Shown here: in pieces, positions 5,746-10,017 of the stretch
How the letters are laid out: the number at the start of each line of letters is the position of its first letter
Numbering within the stretch: position 1 is the first letter of the stretch
Assembly (NCBI RefSeq): GCF_003248605.1
Contig: NZ_QFPF01000097.1
Span: forward strand, 1 to 10,017
Source: Microbacterium sp.
Lineage (GTDB): Bacteria; Actinomycetota; Actinomycetes; Actinomycetales; Microbacteriaceae
Length of the DNA stretch: 10,017 nt
Reading direction: 5' to 3'
The notes under the pieces: model-generated
Database searches by the model: none
What the model was told of the DNA's origin: nothing
What the model saw: the letters and a program-made list of their open reading frames with translations, nothing else
Position numbers and translations under genes: made by a program

Positions 5746-7266
5746 TCAGGCGATGTGCGTGAGCCGACCGCCGAGCAGGGTCGCGGCGATCCCCATGGCG
5801 CGCAGGCCCGGCTCATCCGCGGTCCGGGGATCGGCCGTGCACAGGGCGAGATCGCCGCGCGCACCGGGTTCGATGCGCGCGGCGCCTCCGCCGCTGCCGC
5901 CGTGCGTCGATGCATCGAGCGCCGTGCCGATCGGGACGGCCTCCTGCGGACGCCACGGCGCGCGGCCGCCCCGGCTGCGGAAGACCGCCGCAGCCATCGC
6001 CGCCCACGGATCGAGCGGTGACACGGGCGCGTCCGAACCGAACAGCAGCGCAGCCCCGGAATCGGCCAGCGCACGCAGCGGATAGGCCAGCGCCGTCTGC
6101 GCCGCCCACTCCCGCTCGGTGATGTCGCGGTCATCGAGCGCATGCACGGGCTGCACGCTCGCACCCACGCCGAGGCGCGCGAACCGGGGGATGTCGGCGT
6201 GGGCGACCAGCTGCGCATGCTCGACCGTGCCGGTGGCGCCGGTCAGGGCGTACGCGTCGAGGGCTCGGGTGTTGGCGACGTCGCCGATCGCGTGCACCGC
6301 GCATCGGAGGCCCGCTCCCGTCGCCTGCGTCATGAGCTCGATCAGCCGTTCGGGCGCAACGGTGAGCAGTCCCGTGTTGTGCGGGTCGTCGGGATAGGCA
6401 TGCGAGCACGCCGCCGTGCGCGTGCCGAGCGATCCGTCGGTGATCACCTTGAGGGGGCCCACGTGCACCAGGTCGCTGTCGGCTCCGCGGACGGGAGCGC
6501 CGGAGACCAGCCCCTCGGCGATCGCGCGATCGAGATACTCCGGGTAGATGCCGAACTCGACGCGCAGCGCGTCGAACCCCCCGACGAGTCTGCGGGTCCA
6601 GGCTCCCTCGTTCCAGGCCATGTCGAGATCCACGATCCCGACCACCCCTCGCGCCGCGGCGGCCCGTGCGGCGCGCGTGACGAACGCGTCGGCGATCGCG
6701 GGCTCGATGTCGTTCAGACGGCGCGAGATCTCGAACGCCGGCCCCTCGCGCAGCACGCCGTCGTCGGCGAGGTCGACCAATCCCTCCCGACGCAGCGCTG
6801 CGGAGTTCAGCCAGACGCTGTGCACGTCGGCGTTGATCAGGTAGGTCGGCACCTCGCCCGTCACCGAATCCAGCAGACCGAGGCTCGGCGCGTCGGGCCA
6901 GAGGGCGTCGCGGTATCCCGTGCCCACACGTCGACCGTCGTCCTGGACACCGTGGAGCACGGGTGCATCCGCCATGATGCGCGCCGCGTCGACCGCCGAC
7001 GCGGCGGAGCCGAGCTCGACCCGCTGGGCGACCAGTGCCCACTGCATCACATGCACGTGGTGGTCCCACAGGCCCGGCGTCAGCCAGCATCCCGTGCCGT
7101 CGAGCGCGGCGCCCCGCGGTCGCAGTGCGCCGGCCGGGGCGATGTCGATGATGCGGCCGTCGGCGACGAAGACGTCGTGCGGCTCGTCGTCGCCGCCGGG
7201 CAGCGGCGATCCCGCCGAAACGATGCGTGCGCCGAGGACGGCCGTGACGTGCTCGCCGTGGTTCAC
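5746..7266 (-). CDS. YtcJ-like amidohydrolase (amidohydrolase 3 family)
   Basis: This 506-residue protein belongs to the metal-dependent amidohydrolase superfamily, YtcJ/amidohydrolase-3 branch, which hydrolyses amide or related bonds in varied small molecules; the substrate cannot be read from the sequence. A small beta-sandwich at the N-terminus (VFVADGRIIDIAP) leads into the TIM barrel with the HxH metal pair at His70/His72 (GLWDHHVH). Other barrel landmarks are Lys273 (KVITDGSLGTRTA), His325 (HAIGD), His350 (VEHAQLV) and Asp412 (FGSDAPVSPLDPW), and the sandwich closes at the C-terminus (GDLALCTADP). The length is slightly short for YtcJ relatives, mainly at the N-terminus. The GTG at 7266 was chosen because it overlaps the preceding stop as GTGA, implying translational coupling with the PaiB-like gene. 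An open extension upstream only shadows that gene. No signal peptide is seen; cytoplasmic. Confidence 0.92.
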   Translation of the reverse strand: MNHGEHVTAVLGARIVSAGSPLPGGDDEPHDVFVADGRIIDIAPAGALRPRGAALDGTGCWLTPGLWDHHVHVMQWALVAQRVELGSAASAVDAARIMADAPVLHGVQDDGRRVGTGYRDALWPDAPSLGLLDSVTGEVPTYLINADVHSVWLNSAALRREGLVDLADDGVLREGPAFEISRRLNDIEPAIADAFVTRAARAAAARGVVGIVDLDMAWNEGAWTRRLVGGFDALRVEFGIYPEYLDRAIAEGLVSGAPVRGADSDLVHVGPLKVITDGSLGTRTAACSHAYPDDPHNTGLLTVAPERLIELMTQATGAGLRCAVHAIGDVANTRALDAYALTGATGTVEHAQLVAHADIPRFARLGVGASVQPVHALDDRDITEREWAAQTALAYPLRALADSGAALLFGSDAPVSPLDPWAAMAAAVFRSRGGRAPWRPQEAVPIGTALDASTHGGSGGGAARIEPGARGDLALCTADPRTADEPGLRAMGIAATLLGGRLTHIA

Positions 7267-7904
7267 GGCGTCGGCGCCCGTCGTGCGTCGAGAGCACGTC
7301 GCATCTCGTCGGCGAGGGCGGGCTGAGCGTACACGCCGTCGCCCGAGAGTTCGGCGATGATCGTCTCGACGACCTCGGCGGGGCGGTTCTGGCTGAGCTT
7401 GCGCTTGGCGACCACACGTGTCGGCGTCAGCCGGAACCCCACCGTGCCGCGCTCGAGGCGCTCGACGAAGACCGGATCGTTCGGCGCCTGCCACATCGGC
7501 CGGGGGTGAGCCATCGTGCCCTCGAACCGGTCGACGAGGCGCTCGAGCACGCGGAGGTTGTCCTCGGTGCTGAGCAGCTCGGGTACGCCGGAGAGGTGGG
7601 CCGAGACGAAGTTCCACGTCGGCACCGCCGCGACATCGCCGTACCATCCCGGCGAGATGTAGCCGTGCGGCCCCTGGACGATCACGAGCAGCTCCCGGTC
7701 GCCGAGACCGTGAATCAGGTCGTCGGGCTTGCCGACGTGCCCCACGATCGTGAGGTCGTCGCGCGCGTCGTCGAGAAGGACCGCGTAGTGCGAGGCGACG
7801 GCTCCGTCGGCGGTGTGGCTGACGAGGGTCACCCAGGGATTCAGGTCGATCAGCCGACGCAGTTCGCCGACGTCGGTCATCGCGAACGAGGGATTCTGGC
7901 GCAC
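7263..7904 (-). CDS. PaiB-like FMN-binding split-barrel protein
   Basis: This 213-residue protein matches the PaiB/FMN-binding family (often labelled negative transcriptional regulator). Family marks are the N-terminus MRQNPSF, SHYAVLLD near 38-45, GHVGKPDD at 55-62, the long block GPHGYISPGWY...VPTWNF at 78-99, and KLSQNR at 169-174 near the end. The fold is a flavin-binding split barrel that dimerises. Bacillus PaiB was named for effects on protease and sporulation genes, but relatives lack a recognisable DNA-binding domain, so a flavin- or heme-linked enzymatic role is at least as likely. The start is GTG at 7904, supported by family alignment over the internal ATG (residue 9). A TAGGCT lies 6 nt upstream, so the message may be leaderless. 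The stop overlaps the amidohydrolase start by 4 bp, and nei ends 38 bp upstream. Confidence 0.9.
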   Translation of the reverse strand: MRQNPSFAMTDVGELRRLIDLNPWVTLVSHTADGAVASHYAVLLDDARDDLTIVGHVGKPDDLIHGLGDRELLVIVQGPHGYISPGWYGDVAAVPTWNFVSAHLSGVPELLSTEDNLRVLERLVDRFEGTMAHPRPMWQAPNDPVFVERLERGTVGFRLTPTRVVAKRKLSQNRPAEVVETIIAELSGDGVYAQPALADEMRRALDARRAPTP

Positions 7905-7910
7905 CCGATC

Positions 7911-7916
7911 AGCCTA
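7911..7916 (-). promoter_or_regulatory. Possible -10 element giving a leaderless PaiB-like transcript
   Basis: TAGGCT reads from 7916 to 7911 on the minus strand, followed by 6 nt and then the GTG start codon. If used, transcription would begin at or near the GTG itself. No Shine-Dalgarno precedes that GTG, and leaderless messages are common in actinobacteria. No clear -35 is seen. Confidence 0.35.
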
Positions 7917-7938
7917 CGATCCGCGCGTGCGGATGGAT

Positions 7939-7956
7939 GCTGTCAGCGCTGACAGC
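7939..7956. repeat. 18-bp perfect palindrome over the nei stop codon
   Basis: GCTGTCAGCGCTGACAGC is fully self-complementary and contains the nei stop (7943-7945) plus its last codons (Cys-Gln-Arg). It may be a terminator of the hemH-rpiB-nei unit, or an operator for the PaiB-like gene, whose possible -10 lies 23 bp further on. Confidence 0.6.
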
Positions 7957-8944
7957 TCGGGCACCAGTAGAGCTTGCGGGCACCCATTTCCTCGAGCAGC
8001 ACCTCGGTGCCGCATACCCGGCACGGCAGACCCGCGCGGTGGTAGACCCAGTGCCGGTCGTCGCGGTGGGCCATCGCGCGTCGGTACGCGTCGGGGTCGA
8101 GGTCGTCCATCGTCATCATCTGGCCGGTCTCGACGCCGATCGCGAGCAACCGCACCCAATCGCGCCACAGCTCGCGGACTACATCGGTCGGCACGTCCCG
8201 GCCCGGCGTGTGCGGGTCGAGCCGTGCGCGGAAGAGCATCTCGGCCCGGTACACGTTGCCGATGCCGCTGACCACCGCCTGATCCATCAGCAGCAGACCG
8301 ATCGGCGTCGTCTTCCTGCGCACCGCCGTGACGAAGCGCTCCTCCCCCGCGGCGACGTCGTCGACCAGCGGGTCGGGTCCGAGCTTCGCGATGGTCGCGG
8401 CGACCTCGTCGGGGTTCTGCAGCTGACAGGCAGTGGGGCCCCGCAGATCGGCGCAGGTGCTGCCCGTGAGCAGACGCAGACGCACCTGGCCGACCACGGG
8501 CGGGGGCCATTCGTCGCCCTCGTCCGCGAGCCCCGTCGTCTGCTCCGACATGCGCACGTGCACGCGCGCCCGGCGCGGCGCGCCGATCGAACTCAGGGAG
8601 TTCTCCCCTGCGGCATCGAACACGGGCTCGCCCTCGAGAGCGGTGCCGCGCTGGTTGGTCTGTCCCATACGCCCGTTGGCGGCCGCGATCGTCGGGTCGA
8701 AGAGGATCTCGCCCGCGAAGTCCCAGGCCCCGTACATCCCGAGGTGTATCCGCAGCCACAGATCGGCGTCGAATTCGAGAAACATCTGCTTGCCGACGGC
8801 GCGCACCGAGACCGCCGACCGTCCGTCGATGGCCGCGGCGCCCTCGAGGAACCGGCCCTGCGGGCTCGAGGCCGAGACCTCGCGCCCGACATAGTTGCGG
8901 TCGAACTGCCGGGCGATCCGGTGGACGGAGTGCCCCTCGGGCAT
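7943..8944 (-). CDS. nei: Fpg/Nei-family DNA glycosylase/AP lyase (endonuclease VIII)
   Basis: This 333-residue enzyme removes oxidised bases, mainly pyrimidines, and nicks the abasic site in base excision repair. The catalytic N-terminus is intact: Pro2 (Schiff base nucleophile) and Glu3 in MPEGHSVHRIA, with Lys52 (VGKQMF) on the beta-hairpin. The MPEGHSVHRIA...SSPQGRF start resembles M. tuberculosis Nei1 (Rv2464c) as I recall it, more than Fpg. A helix-two-turn-helix follows (QAVVSGIGNVYRAEMLF), then a C-terminal zinc finger Cys308-X2-Cys311-X16-Cys328-X2-Cys331. The family is usually 260-290 residues; the surplus here lies mainly in the region around residues 100-150 (ISSIGAPRRARVHVRMSEQT...). 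The ATG shares one base with the rpiB stop (TGATG), so translation is probably coupled. The same rpiB-nei order occurs in mycobacteria. Confidence 0.95.
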   Translation of the reverse strand: MPEGHSVHRIARQFDRNYVGREVSASSPQGRFLEGAAAIDGRSAVSVRAVGKQMFLEFDADLWLRIHLGMYGAWDFAGEILFDPTIAAANGRMGQTNQRGTALEGEPVFDAAGENSLSSIGAPRRARVHVRMSEQTTGLADEGDEWPPPVVGQVRLRLLTGSTCADLRGPTACQLQNPDEVAATIAKLGPDPLVDDVAAGEERFVTAVRRKTTPIGLLLMDQAVVSGIGNVYRAEMLFRARLDPHTPGRDVPTDVVRELWRDWVRLLAIGVETGQMMTMDDLDPDAYRRAMAHRDDRHWVYHRAGLPCRVCGTEVLLEEMGARKLYWCPSCQR

Positions 8945-9480
8945 CAGCCCGCCTCGGGGTCGATCGCGTCGGCCGACTCGCCGCCGGCGGGCGCTGCCGC
9001 CCGCGGGTCGGGCAGGAGCGAGCCGTCGATCTCGTAGGCGCCGACCTGGGCGATACGGCGGACATGCCGCTCGTCCTGCGAGAACGGCGTGGCGATGAAG
9101 GTGTCGATGAACGACGCGGCCTCTTCGAAGGTGTGTTGACGTGCACCGATCGCGATCACATTCGCATCGTTGTGCTCCCGGGCGAGCTCCGCCGTCGCCG
9201 TGCTCCAGGCGAGGGCGGCGCGCACGCCCCGCACCTTGTTGGCCGCGATCTGCTCGCCGTTGCCCGAGCCGCCGAAGACCACACCCAGAGCCTCGACGCC
9301 CTCGGCCTGATCGCGCACGACGGCCTCCGCCGCACGAATGCAGAACGCCGGGTAGTCATCGACCGGGTCGTACTCGAGGGGCCCGTGATCGATGACCTCG
9401 TGGCCCTGGTCGCTGAGGTGGTGCTGCAGGCGGGTGGAGAATTCGAGACCTGCGTGATCGGTCGCGATGTGGATGCGCAT
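8944..9480 (-). CDS. rpiB: Ribose-5-phosphate isomerase B
   Basis: This 178-residue enzyme interconverts ribose 5-phosphate and ribulose 5-phosphate in the non-oxidative pentose phosphate pathway. Family marks are ATDHAG at 6-11 (Asp8, His9), DYPAFC at 42-47, and GGSGNGEQIAANK at 70-82. Glu76 takes the catalytic base place used in actinobacterial RpiB, where E. coli RpiB uses a cysteine. The AREHNDANVIAIG block supplies further active-site residues. A tail of about 25 residues rich in Ala, Pro and acidic residues extends past the fold. The ATG at 9480 is preferred over the one at 9489: homologues begin MR(I/V), and AGGA lies 8 nt upstream of it but too close to the first ATG. It follows hemH by 21 bp and overlaps nei by one base. 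Confidence 0.95.
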   Translation of the reverse strand: MRIHIATDHAGLEFSTRLQHHLSDQGHEVIDHGPLEYDPVDDYPAFCIRAAEAVVRDQAEGVEALGVVFGGSGNGEQIAANKVRGVRAALAWSTATAELAREHNDANVIAIGARQHTFEEAASFIDTFIATPFSQDERHVRRIAQVGAYEIDGSLLPDPRAAAPAGGESADAIDPEAG

Positions 9481-9501
9481 GGCATTCATCCTAGGGAGCG
9501 C

Positions 9502-10017
9502 CTACGGGGCGATCCCGGATGCTGCCGGCTTGAACCCCGCACGGATGTTCTCGCAGCAGGCGGGCCGGCACACGTCGAACCACGGTCCGAGGTCGGTCAC
9601 GTGCGGTCGATCGGCGGCCGGGGTGCCGTGCAGTCGCTCCTCGACGAGATCGACCAGACCCGCGACGTAGGCGGGGTCGATGCCCGGGGTGGGCGTGCGC
9701 ACGGCACGCAGACCCGCCTCGGCGGCGGCATCCATCGCCTCGGTGTCGAGGTCCCACTTGACCTCCATGTGATCGCTGACGAAGCCCAGCGGCACGATGA
9801 CGACCGCTCTGCCTCCCTGAGCGGGCAGCGTCTCGATCACATCGCAGACGTCGGGCTCGAGCCAGGGCTGGGTCGGCGGGCCCGAGCGCGACTGATAGAC
9901 CAGCTGCCAGGGCACGGTGGCGGCATCCGCGTACTCGTCGGCCACCTGCGCCATGATGTACTCGGCCACGGCGAGGTGCTGCGCCTCGTATTCTCCGCCG
10001 TCGCCCCATTCGCGGTC
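9502..10017 (-). CDS. hemH: Ferrochelatase, C-terminal part (cut by the window edge)
   Basis: The last 171 residues of a ferrochelatase are visible; the frame stays open to base 10017, so the N-terminal half lies outside. By family knowledge the actinobacterial enzyme (HemH, also called CpfC) inserts Fe(II) into coproporphyrin III rather than protoporphyrin IX. Visible marks are YQSRSGPPTQPWLEPDV, the GFVSDHMEV...DLD block with the conserved active-site Glu, and GIDPAYV. Near the end the cysteines of VCRPACCEN fit the [2Fe-2S]-binding C-terminus found in many actinobacterial ferrochelatases; any further ligand would be upstream. A start within the visible part (GTG at 9969) is unlikely because upstream codons (EYEAQHLAV) continue the homology. 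It is followed after 21 bp by rpiB, probably in one transcript. Other heme genes often lie upstream in this group. Confidence 0.92.
   Translation of the reverse strand, partial: DREWGDGGEYEAQHLAVAEYIMAQVADEYADAATVPWQLVYQSRSGPPTQPWLEPDVCDVIETLPAQGGRAVVIVPLGFVSDHMEVKWDLDTEAMDAAAEAGLRAVRTPTPGIDPAYVAGLVDLVEERLHGTPAADRPHVTDLGPWFDVCRPACCENIRAGFKPAASGIAP

Noticed and set aside
6142..7326. A 394-codon plus-strand frame opposite the amidohydrolase gene
   Set aside because: Antisense to a gene with intact metal-binding motifs; composition is typical of a shadow frame.
7267..7647. N-terminal extension of the amidohydrolase reading frame
   Set aside because: The extension lies within the PaiB-like gene in another frame and has shadow composition; the GTGA junction at 7263-7266 explains the real start.

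Overview
The window is high-GC DNA from an actinobacterium, most likely of the Microbacteriaceae (Microbacterium-like). The evidence is the strong third-position GC, GTG starts, the K/A/P-rich tail on trigger factor, a Glu-type RpiB, an Fe-S type ferrochelatase C-terminus and the rpiB-nei pair near tig, an arrangement also known around Rv2462c-Rv2465c in Mycobacterium tuberculosis. The genus is inferred; no rRNA is present.

Layout, left to right. Positions 1-260 hold no gene but carry two long perfect palindromes and short direct repeats downstream of tig. Trigger factor (tig) is on the minus strand at 261-1769, preceded on the same strand by tRNA-Pro(UGG). A 206-bp divergent gap separates it from tRNA-Gly(UCC) on the plus strand. 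tRNA-Gly stops 12 bp short of the 3' end of a minus-strand pair: a large membrane acyltransferase (AT3 plus SGNH domain) followed by a gamma-carbonic-anhydrase-like hexapeptide protein. The only plus-strand protein gene, dps, is divergent from that pair and has a structured regulatory region. A convergent gap with three hairpins separates dps from a long minus-strand gene train: hemH/cpfC (cut by the right edge), rpiB, nei, a PaiB-like FMN-binding protein and a YtcJ-like amidohydrolase, with 21-bp, 1-bp-overlap, 38-bp and 4-bp-overlap junctions respectively.

How it fits together. The genes are mostly housekeeping: protein folding (Tig), translation (two tRNAs), heme synthesis (HemH), pentose phosphate metabolism (RpiB), oxidative base repair (Nei) and iron/DNA protection (Dps). 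The accessory part is the acyltransferase/carbonic-anhydrase-like pair and the PaiB-like/amidohydrolase pair, both lying between nei and tig. I see no insertion sequence, CRISPR array, prophage or defence system. The more unusual signals are non-coding: the palindromes after tig, the dps control region, a palindrome over the nei stop next to a possible leaderless start, and an apparently over-used GGATGC/GCATCC hexamer.
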